Source of the DNA: Phycisphaerales bacterium | GTDB taxonomy: Bacteria > Planctomycetota > Phycisphaerae > Tepidisphaerales > Tepidisphaeraceae | Reading direction: 5' to 3' | Length of the DNA: 64,000 nt | Assembly (NCBI GenBank): GCA_020847545.1 | Contig: JADLBV010000033.1 | Location: forward strand, 34,196-98,195 | Shown: piece by piece, positions 25,382 through 35,000 of the stretch | How positions within the stretch are numbered: the stretch's first letter is position 1 | How the letters are laid out: each line of letters begins with the position of its first letter | Notes under the pieces: generated by a model | What the model was told of the DNA's origin: nothing | Seen by the model: only the letters and a program-made list of their open reading frames with translations | The model's database searches: none | Made by a program: the position numbers and the translations under genes

Positions 25382-26635
25382 TTAGCGTTGACGGTCGTGG
25401 ATGCCAGTTTTGGGGTCAAAAAGACCGGTAATCATCCGTTCAAACTGAGGGAGTGTCTGTTGGTCGCAATAGGCGGATTCAAAGGCTTGCCTGGCGGCGG
25501 ATTTCATCGTCTTGAATGCGGCCGGATCGGTCAGGGCCGACTCGATAAACCGAACCACCGAATCCTCATCCCCTTCGCGCACGCTTAATCCGCAATCAAA
25601 CCGCGCGATGGCCTCATCCACATTGCTGCCGGTCGGCCCGACATACAAAATCGGCAATCCCATTGCCAGATTGGCGTGCAACTTGCTGGGACTCATCACG
25701 CCGGCCATGTCTTGGCGAAGAGTGATCAGCGCGCAACTGGCCGCGGCCATAATTCGGATCGTATCCTGTTTTTGCTGCACGTATCCATGAAGAATCAGGT
25801 TATCCAAACCCTCGCGGTTTTTGATTTCCTGCAGATCGTTCCAGGCTTTGCCACCGCCGACGAAAAGGAAGACCACGTCGCGCCCGCGCAACCGCCGGGC
25901 GGCTTCGATGATCGTATCGAATCGATGGCCGAATCCGGCATTGCCCAGATAAAGGATGATAAATTTGCCCGCCAGCGGAGGTTTTTGAGTATCCTCCCAT
26001 GCCGGCAATGCCGTAGACGACGGGGAGAAGAATTCGGCCTTTTCCCAGTTGGGAATCACCGACGTTGGAATCGGCCGATTGGGAGAGGCGTAGTCGCCCA
26101 GCAAGAGATTCGCCATCGCATGGTCAAGGCAGATCAGGCGATCAAGCCGGCGAAACAAGGCGCGGTTGAGCATTCGCATGGTCCTGCTCATCGCCCCCCC
26201 TTTTTTCATGATCCCGGCCCGCTCGATCGCGTCCGGGTAACAATCCATGTTCCACAGGACCAACTTCGTCCGCGGGTGCAAAGCGCGATGCAGCACGGAT
26301 GTCCATGCGATATAGGGGGGTGTTGTCAGTGAGATGATCACATCCTGCGCCGGTAGTTTCATCATGCGATGCGCCGCTCCGAGATAAAAACTGGAGTAGT
26401 CGATGCAGCGTTTGATGATTGTTTTTTTGCCCAGCCGCGGTGTCCAGAGTCGGTAGATACGCGGGTTCTCACCGGCCGATTGTTCCAATTGGGAGGCTTC
26501 AACATACCCCCCCCTGCTGGCGATGATGGTGACTTCATGCCCATCGGCGGCCAGACCTTCCGCCAAAGATGCAGCCAGGTGGGCGGTAGGGCTGATATCG
26601 GGGGCATAAAACTGGTTGATGATCGTGATTCGCAT
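25382..26635 (-). CDS. Glycosyltransferase family 4
   Basis: A 417-residue GT-B enzyme. The N-terminal domain begins MRITIINQFYAPDISPTAHLA with the basic/Gly loop typical of GT4. The C-terminal domain has KFIILYLGNAGFGHRFDTII and FLFVGGGKAWNDL, then a nucleotide-sugar binding stretch around SPSKLHANLAMGLPILYVG with the E-type motif weakened. Likely transfers a sugar onto a lipid-linked glycan or exopolysaccharide. ATG 26635 is preferred over an in-frame TTG at 26647, though neither has a strong Shine-Dalgarno. It begins 21 bases after the STAS gene and precedes GT2, deacetylase and GT87 genes in one run. Confidence 0.87.
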   Translation of the reverse strand: MRITIINQFYAPDISPTAHLAASLAEGLAADGHEVTIIASRGGYVEASQLEQSAGENPRIYRLWTPRLGKKTIIKRCIDYSSFYLGAAHRMMKLPAQDVIISLTTPPYIAWTSVLHRALHPRTKLVLWNMDCYPDAIERAGIMKKGGAMSRTMRMLNRALFRRLDRLICLDHAMANLLLGDYASPNRPIPTSVIPNWEKAEFFSPSSTALPAWEDTQKPPLAGKFIILYLGNAGFGHRFDTIIEAARRLRGRDVVFLFVGGGKAWNDLQEIKNREGLDNLILHGYVQQKQDTIRIMAAASCALITLRQDMAGVMSPSKLHANLAMGLPILYVGPTGSNVDEAIARFDCGLSVREGDEDSVVRFIESALTDPAAFKTMKSAARQAFESAYCDQQTLPQFERMITGLFDPKTGIHDRQR

Positions 26636-26656
26636 GAAAGCAAACAACCCGGGCGA

Positions 26657-26995
26657 TTATTTTCTGGATTCGATTTGCAAGGTGGCCAGGGCCGTGGTGA
26701 CGTTGTCGCTGAAGGTGAAGATTTTGTCCAGCCCGGTGACGAGAAACGTGCCCCATGTTTGGGTATTGATGCCGCACAAAACCAGCCGGCCACCCGTGGT
26801 GATCGATTGTTTTCGCACCCGCAGCAGTTGGGAGATGTTGGATGAATTGATGAAATGGATCGCGTCAAAATCCAGCACCACATCCAGCGGACGGGAACCG
26901 GCGGCCTGTTCGATGGCAAGCATGTCCTCACTGAACTGGGGATCGTCACCCAGGTGCGCTACCGCGATCGTATCGGACCATTTTTCAACCGGCAT
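26657..26995 (-). CDS. STAS domain protein (anti-sigma factor antagonist-like)
   Basis: A 112-residue single STAS domain. The core PLDVVLDFDAIHFINSSNIS contains the conserved Ser-Ser-Asn site where SpoIIAA/RsbV proteins are phosphorylated, followed by the helix QLLRVRKQS and the strand GRLVLCG. In partner-switching pathways such proteins release sigma factors or other clients from anti-sigma kinases. No kinase or phosphatase gene is in the window. It leads the glycan gene run, 21 bases before the GT4 gene, so it may control polysaccharide synthesis rather than transcription (inference). Confidence 0.82.
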   Translation of the reverse strand: MPVEKWSDTIAVAHLGDDPQFSEDMLAIEQAAGSRPLDVVLDFDAIHFINSSNISQLLRVRKQSITTGGRLVLCGINTQTWGTFLVTGLDKIFTFSDNVTTALATLQIESRK

Positions 26996-27078
26996 GGCGC
27001 TGTCCCATTACGAGTTCGTCCATGAACAAAGCCAACCTAACGACGATGCGCGAATTTGGCAATTTGAAATTACTTGAT

Positions 27079-28047
27079 TCACCTACTGCGGATCAGTTGA
27101 TCATCCGCGATGCCCAATTCGCGACGGCTGGATTCGATGTCGCGAAGGAATCGGCTTCCATCGGTATAATAACCGGCGGTGGGTTGAAGATCGGGCAGCA
27201 GCCGCCGCCAGTAGGCGTTGAATCGGCTCATCAGGGCTTCGCGAAGATATTTGCTGAGCATCGACGCCAAGGCGACCGACAGACTGCGGGTTTCGGCTTT
27301 TTCGGCGAAGATCAGACGGACCGTTTGGCCCGATTGCGACAGTTGATATTCGGCGTATCCATCCTGTTCTCGCACGATTTGCAATGACCAATCCTCAAAC
27401 ATCAGCCGCAACAGTCGGCCATAATGTTCGCGGCCACCCTGCCGGTCGCAAAAGATCACCAACCCCTGCCGGCCAAAGGTCCGCAGCAAATAATCTAAAT
27501 GCCGCGCGACAATCGAAAAGAGCATGCTCCCCTTGTTGCGGGTCTGCTCGACCATCTGATTCAACCGGCGTTCCGGAATGATCTGTGCGCGAAGACTCGC
27601 GCAGCGTATCCCGCCTCGGCGCATCTCATCGCGGGCGGCATTGGCGAAGATGCGGATGGGAGCGGATTCCTGTTCCAACGGAAATCGTTCATCGGCCGGG
27701 GGTTGATACCAGGGGTAAGTTCGCAATTCCGTGGTGATGTCGGGGGCGATGTGATGAAGAAAGTCGTCCAGCCCATCACACCAGTCGACGGTGGCGGCAA
27801 AGATCGACAAGACCGAGCGTTCCAATTCTTTTAATCCACCACTGGAGGAATAAACCAGTTTGCTGTCGTTGACGTGCAGTCGTCGTCCGCTTTTGAGGCG
27901 GTTCTTGGAAACGACGCCGCGCAGGGCATGCCATAAACAGGGCAGTTCATCGGCCGGCTCGCCGGGCAATTCAAAGGCGCAACACCCGACCACCAGCGGC
28001 CCAAGAAGGGGTCCGTACCCGGCCTCGTCAATGCCTGCCAGAATCAT
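27079..28047 (-). CDS. Ribonuclease HII-like protein
   Basis: A 322-residue RNase H fold protein. It has the RNase HII opening AGIDEAGYGPLLGPLVV (Asp7, Glu8), VNDSKLVY (DSK at 61-63), the third acidic site FCDRQGGREHYG (Asp201) and the final ETRSLSVALASMLSKYLREALM helix. It is about 100 residues longer than usual RNase HII (~200), with extra sequence between DSK and the third acid. Family enzymes cut RNA in RNA/DNA hybrids at single ribonucleotides. Which of RNase HII or HIII it is closest to is not clear. A strong promoter places the -10 box only 8 bases before the ATG, predicting a leaderless mRNA. Confidence 0.75.
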   Translation of the reverse strand: MILAGIDEAGYGPLLGPLVVGCCAFELPGEPADELPCLWHALRGVVSKNRLKSGRRLHVNDSKLVYSSSGGLKELERSVLSIFAATVDWCDGLDDFLHHIAPDITTELRTYPWYQPPADERFPLEQESAPIRIFANAARDEMRRGGIRCASLRAQIIPERRLNQMVEQTRNKGSMLFSIVARHLDYLLRTFGRQGLVIFCDRQGGREHYGRLLRLMFEDWSLQIVREQDGYAEYQLSQSGQTVRLIFAEKAETRSLSVALASMLSKYLREALMSRFNAYWRRLLPDLQPTAGYYTDGSRFLRDIESSRRELGIADDQLIRSR

Positions 28048-28055
28048 GCGGGGCG

Positions 28056-28083
28056 ATTATATCGACAGACGCCTTGGTGTGAA
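28056..28083 (-). promoter_or_regulatory. Promoter of the RNase HII-like gene
   Basis: TTCACA (28083-28078), a 16-base spacer and a perfect TATAAT (28061-28056) on the minus strand. Only 8 bases separate the -10 box from ATG 28047, so the transcript should begin at or within two bases of the start codon. No Shine-Dalgarno exists. Confidence 0.7.
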
Positions 28084-28084
28084 C

Positions 28085-28112
28085 TTGACAGGGGACAAAA
28101 GGGTATTAGATT
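28085..28112 (+). promoter_or_regulatory. Promoter of tRNA-Asp
   Basis: A perfect TTGACA (28085-28090), a 16-base spacer and TAGATT (28107-28112). The predicted start is near 28119, 14 bases before the mature tRNA 5' end. Its -35 box is one base away from the -35 box of the divergent RNase HII-like gene. Confidence 0.65.
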
Positions 28113-28132
28113 ACGGCCCTTACATCCGAGCC

Positions 28133-28206
<74 letters not shown>

Positions 28207-28217
28207 TTGAATTTTGC

Positions 28218-28706
28218 CTATTTTTTCCCCAGCGAACGCTGGTGTTTGAAGAAATTTCGCAGCAATTCAGCACATTGTACGCCCAGAATCCCGCTTGTGA
28301 CCTCGACACGGTGGTTCAGGCGGGCATCTTCCACCATGCGATATAGCGTGCGAACGGCCCCGGCCTTGGGGTCGTCACACCCATAGATCAACCTGGGCAC
28401 ACGGGCGTTGACGATCGCGCCGGCGCACATGGGGCAAGGTTCGAGCGTCACCGCGAGTACACAATCCAGCAGCCGCCAATGGTCGAGAGTCAGTCCGGCC
28501 TGACGAAGCGCCAGGATTTCGGCATGGGCGGTGGGGTCATGGTCGATCTGTCGGCGATTGTAACCCCGGCCGACGATCCGGCCGGTGGGTTGATGGACAA
28601 TGATGCAGCCGATGGGAACTTCATCGAGCGCGGCCGCCTTTTGCGCCTCTTCGATGGCCTGACGCATCCAATTTTCAGCGATTTCGGCGGTTGGGGTCAT
28701 CGCCAT
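28218..28706 (-). CDS. tadA: tRNA-specific adenosine deaminase TadA
   Basis: TadA converts adenosine 34 of tRNA-Arg(ACG) to inosine. This 162-residue protein has the zinc deaminase motifs HAE (His61, Glu63) and PCPMC (Cys91, Cys94), in the TadA-typical contexts TAHAEILALRQA and TLEPCPMCAGAI. The length is normal. Its ATG follows the TGA of the NifU-domain gene without a gap (TGAATG), so translation is probably coupled. An ATG two codons later is an alternative start. It is convergent with tRNA-Asp. Confidence 0.95.
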   Translation of the reverse strand: MAMTPTAEIAENWMRQAIEEAQKAAALDEVPIGCIIVHQPTGRIVGRGYNRRQIDHDPTAHAEILALRQAGLTLDHWRLLDCVLAVTLEPCPMCAGAIVNARVPRLIYGCDDPKAGAVRTLYRMVEDARLNHRVEVTSGILGVQCAELLRNFFKHQRSLGKK

Positions 28707-28961
28707 TCAGGGGACGGGGACCACGCTGGTGATTTCGGGGACCTGATCGCGAATGTTGCGTTCGATTCCCATTTGCAGGGTCATCGTGCTGCTGGGACAT
28801 CCATGACAGGCACCATGAAAGCGGATTTGTACAACGCCGCTATCGAGGACATTGACCAGTTCGATGTCGCCACCGTCGGCCTGTACCGCCGGCCGGATCA
28901 GGTTGATGACCGATTGTACCCGTTCCCGAATCGGTGCTGATTTTTGTGCGGCGGAACTCAT
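28707..28961 (-). CDS. NifU C-terminal domain iron-sulfur protein
   Basis: An 84-residue protein equal to the Nfu/NifU C-terminal domain: RPAVQADGGDIELVNV followed by the CxxC scaffold site GACHGCPSSTMTLQ. Such proteins carry a [4Fe-4S] cluster between two subunits and deliver it to apoproteins. ATG 28961 is chosen because GAGGTG sits 4-5 bases upstream, which cuts off 21 unrelated residues of a longer frame. It is the first gene of a two-gene transcript with tadA, under a strong promoter at 28996-29024. Confidence 0.92.
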   Translation of the reverse strand: MSSAAQKSAPIRERVQSVINLIRPAVQADGGDIELVNVLDSGVVQIRFHGACHGCPSSTMTLQMGIERNIRDQVPEITSVVPVP

Positions 28962-28995
28962 GGACACCTCATATGGGAGTTGCAACTCATGGGAA

Positions 28996-29024
28996 ATTAT
29001 AGGGACAAAGCAGGATTTGGACAA
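28996..29024 (-). promoter_or_regulatory. Promoter of the nifU-tadA pair
   Basis: TTGTCC (29024-29019), a 17-base spacer and a perfect TATAAT (29001-28996) on the minus strand. The predicted leader is about 28 bases and contains the GAGGTG. Confidence 0.7.
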
Positions 29025-29034
29025 CTGTTGCGAA

Positions 29035-29886
29035 TCAGGGATGATCCGCCGATGAAATGGTCTGTTCCATCGGGATCACGCGGGGGATGAGCAAAATCAG
29101 TTGTTCGAGGCGTTCGGCGGGGCCGTTTTGGACGAGAAAGGCATTGCCGATGCTGGTGGATCGGCGGCCTTCGGGGGAGGGGGCGATCAACAGGAAATGG
29201 CCCACCGCGACATCGGCACGCAGGTTCAGGTCGTAGAGGTGTTCGGGGTGGACATACTGAATTTCCCGTTCATCGTTGTTGACGCTGTATTGAAGAACCT
29301 TGCGTTCGGTGCGAACGGTCGGGCATAGGGCCACGCGGATGGTGTCGGTTTTACGCGGGGCGGGTTGAAACGTGAGGGACATGAGATTGTCACATTGATC
29401 GTAACTGCGGCCTTGAAGAAGGTTGTCGGCGTTGAAATAAAAGAGGTTCTGGGAGAGCAACCCCTTGTTCATCTCCAGTTCGGTGGAGTTGGCTTCGCGG
29501 GCCACCATCGTGCTGTGACGGACCAGCGCCGGGTTTTTCTCGATGAAATCCTTGAAGAAGGGCCACTGGTCGTTTGATGCTTCGCCCACCCGGATTCCGT
29601 TTTTATAGAGAAGGTCGTAGGTGGTGACATCGACGACCTGTTCGTTGACCTGTTTCCAGAACTCCTCGTTGCCGCTGACCGTGCCGATGGGGAGGGCCAG
29701 TTGATAAATCTCAAGGCAGATAACCGACTGGATCGACGGCGCGGGGTCACGCGGGTCGGTGGTTTCGCCCATCAGCGAGAAACGACTGGAGCTGGAGGCC
29801 TGCTGTGTGGAGCGGGACTGGGAAGCTTTGTCGGCGGCACATCCGCACAAGCCGATCATCATCGCCAGGATCAACAGTCGATCCAT
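29035..29886 (-). CDS. Predicted lipoprotein of unknown function
   Basis: A 283-residue protein with an N-terminal signal and lipobox MDRLLILAMMIGLCGC, so Cys16 would be lipidated and the protein anchored to a membrane. The rest is soluble and moderately rich in Asn, Glu and Gln. I do not recognise a family. The C-terminal half contains PSPEGRRSTSIGNAFLV and GPAERLEQLILLIPRVIP, reminiscent of secretin-associated proteins, but this is only an impression. ATG 29886 lies 8 bases past the argD stop; an in-frame GTG at 29895 is possible. It is probably co-transcribed with argD. Confidence 0.65.
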   Translation of the reverse strand: MDRLLILAMMIGLCGCAADKASQSRSTQQASSSSRFSLMGETTDPRDPAPSIQSVICLEIYQLALPIGTVSGNEEFWKQVNEQVVDVTTYDLLYKNGIRVGEASNDQWPFFKDFIEKNPALVRHSTMVAREANSTELEMNKGLLSQNLFYFNADNLLQGRSYDQCDNLMSLTFQPAPRKTDTIRVALCPTVRTERKVLQYSVNNDEREIQYVHPEHLYDLNLRADVAVGHFLLIAPSPEGRRSTSIGNAFLVQNGPAERLEQLILLIPRVIPMEQTISSADHP

Positions 29887-29894
29887 ATGCCACA

Positions 29895-31103
29895 CTACAG
29901 TAGCGTCAACAGTTCAATCACGCGGTTCAGCCCCTCATCCCATTCATCGCGGCTGATGTTGATCGGGGGGGCGAGTCGGATCACCTGCTGCGCGGTCACA
30001 TTGATGACCAGGCCGGCGTCCAGCGCCTTTTCCACCAGATTTTGGGGGACGGCCGCCAGTTCGACGCCCAAAAACAATCCCCGGCCGCGTACTTGTTTAA
30101 TTTTCGACTGAATTTTGGCTTCACCTTTAAGGCGGGCGATGGCGTGTTCGCCCAGCATGGCCGCCCGAGCGGTGAGGTTTTCACGTTCGATCACGTCAAA
30201 AATCGTGCGGGCGACGGCCGCGCAGATCGGGTTTCCCCCCAAGGTGCAACCATGTTTGCCCGGTCCAAAAAGTTTGGCCAGTTCCGGCTTGGCATACATC
30301 ACCCCCACCGGCAGGCCGCCTCCGATGGCCTTGCCCAGGGTCATAATGTCCGGTTGGACGGGTTTTCCGTCGGTGGTGCGATGATATTGATGGGCAAACC
30401 AGTTTCCCGTCCGCCCGCATCCGGTCCATACTTCGTCGCAAATCAGTGTTAAACCGTGGTCATCACAGAGTTTACGAACTTGTGCGAGATATTCATCGGG
30501 GTAAACATTGATGCCCCCTTCACCTTGTATGGGTTCCATGAGGATGCCGGCGGTTTCGGCGTCGATGGCGCGGGTGAGGGCGTCAATGTCGCCGCCGGGA
30601 ACCTGAGTGAAACCGGGCACATCGGGGGAAAATCCATCACGGGTTTTGGGATTGCCGGTGGCGGCGATCATCGCCAACGTCCGGCCGTGAAAACTCTTGT
30701 CGAGGGAGATGATTTTCCATCGTTTGGGGGAGCTTTCCTGGCCGCGCAGTCGGGCGAGTTTGCAGGCGGCTTCGTTGGCTTCGGCGCCGCTATGGCAGAA
30801 AAAGGCCTGGCCGGCAAAGGCATATTTATTAAGGCGTTCGGCCAGTTCGATTTGTGGGACGCTGTGAAACTGGTTGCCGACGTGCCAGAGTTTTTTGGCC
30901 TGTTCGGTGGCGGCGGTGACCAGCGCGGGGTGACAATGACCCAGAATCGCCCCGCCGAAACCGGCGAACAAATCGAGATATTGATTGCCCTGGGCATCCC
31001 AAAGCCGACACCCTTCGCCGCGCACCATCACCACCGGCAGGCGGGCGTAATTGCCCATCAGAACCTGCTTGCCCCGCTCCAATAATTCAGACATCTGACT
31101 CAT
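29895..31103 (-). CDS. argD: Acetylornithine/ornithine aminotransferase family enzyme
   Basis: A 402-residue class III PLP aminotransferase. Motifs: YLDLFAGFGGAILGHCHP, FFCHSGAEANEAACKLAR, KSFHGRTLAMIAATG, LICDEVWTGCGRTGNWFAH and the PLP lysine in TLGKAIGGGLPVGVMYA. The closest pattern is ArgD (acetylornithine aminotransferase, arginine synthesis). A related ornithine or succinylornithine activity cannot be excluded. No other arg gene is nearby. AAAGGATAG lies 8 bases before ATG 31103, with a second ATG three codons on. The promoter is at 31132-31159. Confidence 0.85.
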   Translation of the reverse strand: MSQMSELLERGKQVLMGNYARLPVVMVRGEGCRLWDAQGNQYLDLFAGFGGAILGHCHPALVTAATEQAKKLWHVGNQFHSVPQIELAERLNKYAFAGQAFFCHSGAEANEAACKLARLRGQESSPKRWKIISLDKSFHGRTLAMIAATGNPKTRDGFSPDVPGFTQVPGGDIDALTRAIDAETAGILMEPIQGEGGINVYPDEYLAQVRKLCDDHGLTLICDEVWTGCGRTGNWFAHQYHRTTDGKPVQPDIMTLGKAIGGGLPVGVMYAKPELAKLFGPGKHGCTLGGNPICAAVARTIFDVIERENLTARAAMLGEHAIARLKGEAKIQSKIKQVRGRGLFLGVELAAVPQNLVEKALDAGLVINVTAQQVIRLAPPINISRDEWDEGLNRVIELLTLL

Positions 31104-31131
31104 CGACGACTATCCTTTCATGGAAAAGGCA

Positions 31132-31159
31132 AGAATACCAAAAAACAGGCGCAAACCAA
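31132..31159 (-). promoter_or_regulatory. Promoter of argD
   Basis: TTGGTT (31159-31154), a 16-base spacer and TATTCT (31137-31132) on the minus strand, giving a leader of about 21 bases with AAAGGATAG. Confidence 0.5.
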
Positions 31160-31170
31160 ACCGGAACACG

Positions 31171-31199
31171 TTGGCCGGGCTATGATGTTGTCGTACACT
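31171..31199 (+). promoter_or_regulatory. Promoter of the nitrilase-family gene
   Basis: TTGGCC (31171-31176), a 17-base spacer and TACACT (31194-31199). Ten bases separate the -10 box from ATG 31210, predicting a leader of only a few bases. TATGAT at 31181-31186 is an alternative -10. Confidence 0.5.
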
Positions 31200-31209
31200 G
31201 GTGTCATTC

Positions 31210-32016
31210 ATGGGCAAGTCATTAACGATCGCGCTGGCGCAGATGAGTGTGAAAACCGCCGACCCAGCGGCCAATCTTGCCGTTGCCGAGGGGCTGGTGG
31301 ATGAAGCCAGGCAGCGCGGGGCGGAATTGGTCTGTTTTCCCGAATTGTGGACGACGGGATTTCAGTGGGAGCAGAATGACCGGTTGAAGGATCGGCTGGA
31401 GGGAGATGTTGGGCGCATCGCCGACATGGCGGCTAGACATCGGATTTGGATCAGCGGGTCGGTGCTGGCGCCGGTGGATGGGGAGAAGGGGAAACTGGCC
31501 AACACGCTGCTGGTATTTGATCCCACGGGCAAAACCAAGGCGGTTTATCGCAAGATTCATCTCTTTGGCCTGATGCGCGAGAATGAACATCTGCGGGCGG
31601 GAGATGAGCTGGTGATGCTGGACGCCCCCTGGGGGAAGACCGGCCTGGCGACCTGTTATGACCTGCGGTTTGGGGAGATGTTTGGCGTATATGCGCGGGC
31701 GGGTGCTCATGTGCAGTTGATCAGCGCGGCCTGGCCTCATCCGCGTCAGGAACATTGGCGTACGCTGTTGCGGGCACGGGCCATCGAACAACAGATGTTT
31801 GTTGTCGCGGTCAATCAGGCGGGAGATGAGGATTTTGGGGCCGAGGGGAAAATCACCTATTGTGGCCGCTCGGCCATTATCGATCCGTGGGGCAATACGG
31901 TTGTCGAGGCGGAGGATCGGCCGACGGTGGTCGTCGCGACGATCGACCCGGCCGAATCGGAGCGGATTCGGCGAAAGATTCCTGTTTTGACGGATCGTCG
32001 GCCGGATTTGTACTGA
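31210..32016 (+). CDS. Carbon-nitrogen hydrolase (omega-amidase/NIT2-like)
   Basis: A 268-residue nitrilase-superfamily hydrolase with the full catalytic triad: Glu45 (FPELWTTG), Lys115 (YRKIHLFG) and Cys149 (ATCYDLRF). The sequence around LFGLMRENEHLRAGDE and the small size match omega-amidases (NIT2, YafV), which hydrolyse alpha-keto-glutaramate and similar amides and repair damaged metabolites. Free nitrilase activity is unlikely. ATG 31210 is preferred to GTG 31201 because of the promoter spacing. The addB gene begins 18 bases downstream and may be co-transcribed. Confidence 0.88.
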   Translation: MGKSLTIALAQMSVKTADPAANLAVAEGLVDEARQRGAELVCFPELWTTGFQWEQNDRLKDRLEGDVGRIADMAARHRIWISGSVLAPVDGEKGKLANTLLVFDPTGKTKAVYRKIHLFGLMRENEHLRAGDELVMLDAPWGKTGLATCYDLRFGEMFGVYARAGAHVQLISAAWPHPRQEHWRTLLRARAIEQQMFVVAVNQAGDEDFGAEGKITYCGRSAIIDPWGNTVVEAEDRPTVVVATIDPAESERIRRKIPVLTDRRPDLY

Positions 32017-32034
32017 ACTGGATTTGCATTTGAT

Positions 32035-35000
32035 ATGCCTGTTCGATTTGTGATAGGTCGATCCGGTAGCGGCAAGAGCGCCCATTGTGTGGGGCGGATC
32101 GCCGATGCGTGCCGTGCCGAATCGTTGGGAAGTCCGATCCTTTGGATCGTGCCCAAGCAGGCGACATTTCAGGCCGAGCGGCAACTTGCCTGTTCGGCCG
32201 GTTTGCAAGGATATTGCCGGGCGCGGGTGCAGTCGTTTGACCAATTGGCCCGTGAAGTATTGGCCGAATGTGGCGGGGTGGCGATACCTGAGATCAATCC
32301 GTTCGGCCGGCAGATGATCCTTGGCCATCTGTTGCGAAAACATGAAGCCGATTTGCGATATTTCGGGTCGGTGGCACGACAAACCGGACTGATCGGCCGA
32401 CTGGACGCCACGTTGGCGGAACTGGAACGTAGCGGCAAATCCGCAGGGGATCTGAAGGCGTTATTGGCCGAGCTGGACCAAACTCCCGGCGATGATGCGC
32501 AAACCAGCAGCTTGCGATTGAAACTGCATGATCTGCATCTGATCGCGGGCGCATATGATCAGTACCTTGGGCAGGAGCGGCTCGATCCGCACCGTCGGTT
32601 GGGGCAGGTGTTAAGTTCGATTTCCCAATGTGGCTCACTGCGCGGCTGTACGGTTTTTGTCGATGGTTTTTTTGAATTTAATGTAGATGAACGCCAAACC
32701 CTCAGTGCATTGGCCAAAACGGCCAATGAGATGTGGATCGCGCTGACGGCCGATCCGGACAGCCCCACGCTGGCCGATCCGCACCATCTCCCTGATGAGA
32801 TGGATTTGTTTCATCAAACCCTCGATGCGTATCGTAGACTCTATTTTCGGTTCAGGGAAGATGACATTGAGATCGAATCTCCCCTGCTGATGAGAACCGT
32901 GCATCGTTTTCAATCGCCCGATCTGGCAAATATTCAGTCTTACTGGATGCAACCGCCGCCGGCTGATGCACAAGCCGGTGGCTTGGAGTTGGTGGAAGCG
33001 CCCCATCGACGTGCCGAGGCGGAAGCCGCTGCCGACTGTGTGCGTGAACTGGTTGGGCAGGGGATGCGCTATCGCGACATTGCGATTCTTTGTCGTGATA
33101 TCGGGCAATACCATGAATTGCTGGATGCCGCGTTTCGTGAGCGGGAGATTCCCTATTTTGCGGATCATCGACGCGGGATGTCCCATCATCCGCTGCTGGA
33201 GATGTTGCGTTGTATCCTGGTGGTTGCCCGTCAGGATTGGCCCAACGAAGCGTTGATGATGTTGTCCAAAACCGGTCTGGTGAAGGGGATTGATCTGGAC
33301 GACGCGGACCGGCTGGAAAATTATGTCATTTGTCATCGCATCCATGGCACGGCGTGGGTTGCGGCCGAACCCTGGAGCTTTTTGGGTGGCAGCCGCGATG
33401 AATTAACCGGCGAGCCAAAGCCCGACCCGAACAATACGGATATCGATGCCCTGCGGCGTTTGCTGGTCGATCCGTTGCGGCGCTGGCTGGATGGTCCGTT
33501 GCGAACCGGCCAATTTCCGCTGCGGCAATATGCAACCGCGCTGTATGAAACGCTGCGTGGATACGCCGTGGGGGAAACACTCGAACGTTGGATGAAGGAG
33601 GCCGAGGCGGCCGGAAGTTTGGAACGGCGGGATGAACATGAGCAGACATGGAACGAATTGATCGCCCTGCTGGATTTGATGGTCGATATTTTAGGTGATG
33701 AACCCCTTACAGCGGCCGACTTTGCGGAAATCCTTGAATCGGGGCTGGACCAGTTCGATCTGGCGCTGACCCCCCCCACCGTCGATCAGGTGTTGATCGG
33801 CCAGATGGACCGCACCCGCTTGAGCGATGTTCGGGCGGTGCTGGCATTGGGTTTGTGCGAAGGTTCTTTTCCGCGACGATGTGGCGAAGACTTGATCTTG
33901 TGCGATGATGAACGGCGGGAGTTGCGTCACTGGCGGCTGGAAATCGATCCCGATTCACGCCGGCAATTGCTGGATGAGAATCTGCTGGCTTATCGTGCAT
34001 TCACCCGACCCAGCAACCGATTGATCGTTTTTCGGCCAGAGGCGGACGATGCCGGGCGGCCATTGCCGCGGTCCGTTTACTGGGATGCGCTGACTCGCTT
34101 ATGCCCCGATGCACCGGTTCGATCCATCTCGCCGGATGCCGATGATCTGGCCACCCTCAGCACCCCCCGACGACTGGTCACCCGTATGATGCGCTGGGCA
34201 CGGGAACCTGATGAGTCAAACAGCGCGATGTCGGCGCTCTATCAATGGCTGGCGACTTATCCCAAATGTGATGATGCGATGGATGTGATGCGGGTTCGCG
34301 CGTGGAGGGCGCTAAAATATCACAATGATGCCAGCCTTCCGGATGAATTGGCCATTCAACTGTTCGGGTTGCCGTTGGAAACCTCCGCCACGCGGCTTGA
34401 ATCCTTCGCCGCCTGTCCCTTCCAGCACTTTTTGCGATATGGACTGTCATTGCAGCAGCGCGGCGACGACCAGATGTCGATCGGTGATCAGGGATGGGCC
34501 TATCACCAAATCCTCGGCCGATTCATCGGGCAGATGTTGAAAAACAACACCGATTGGCAACGGATGAAACCCGAACAGCGGGAAAAAGCCGTCGGACGCA
34601 TCGCCCATGCGATTGGCTTGACGCTCAAGGGACAGGTTCTGCTCGACAGCGCCCGCAACCAATTTGTGCTGAATCGAATCGCCCGCACCGTGGAACAGGT
34701 TTTATCGGCACAGGCGGCCGCGCTCAGCCACGGCCGATTTGCGCCCGCCTACACGCAGGTGAGGTATGGTGGCGAAGGGGCACTGTTGCCACTGACGCTG
34801 AAGACTCCATCCGGTCAAACCATCCATCTGCAAGGGGGCATCGATCGCATCGACCTGATCGACAAAGACCATTCGGCCGTGATATACGATTACAAGCTGA
34901 AAGGCGGGACATTTTCGCTGGACAAGGCCTATTATGGCCTGTCGCTGCAACTTCCGGCCGCGTTGTTGGCGCTCAAGTCGGGCGGTGCGTCACTGACCGG

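Noticed and set aside
28229..28242. Hairpin CCAGC-GAAC-GCTGG after tRNA-Asp, considered as a terminator
   Set aside because: The T-run precedes it on the plus strand instead of following it, and it is inside the tadA coding sequence.
31222..32382. A 386-codon open frame on the minus strand
   Set aside because: It is opposite the nitrilase-family gene and the start of addB, both with complete active-site motifs.
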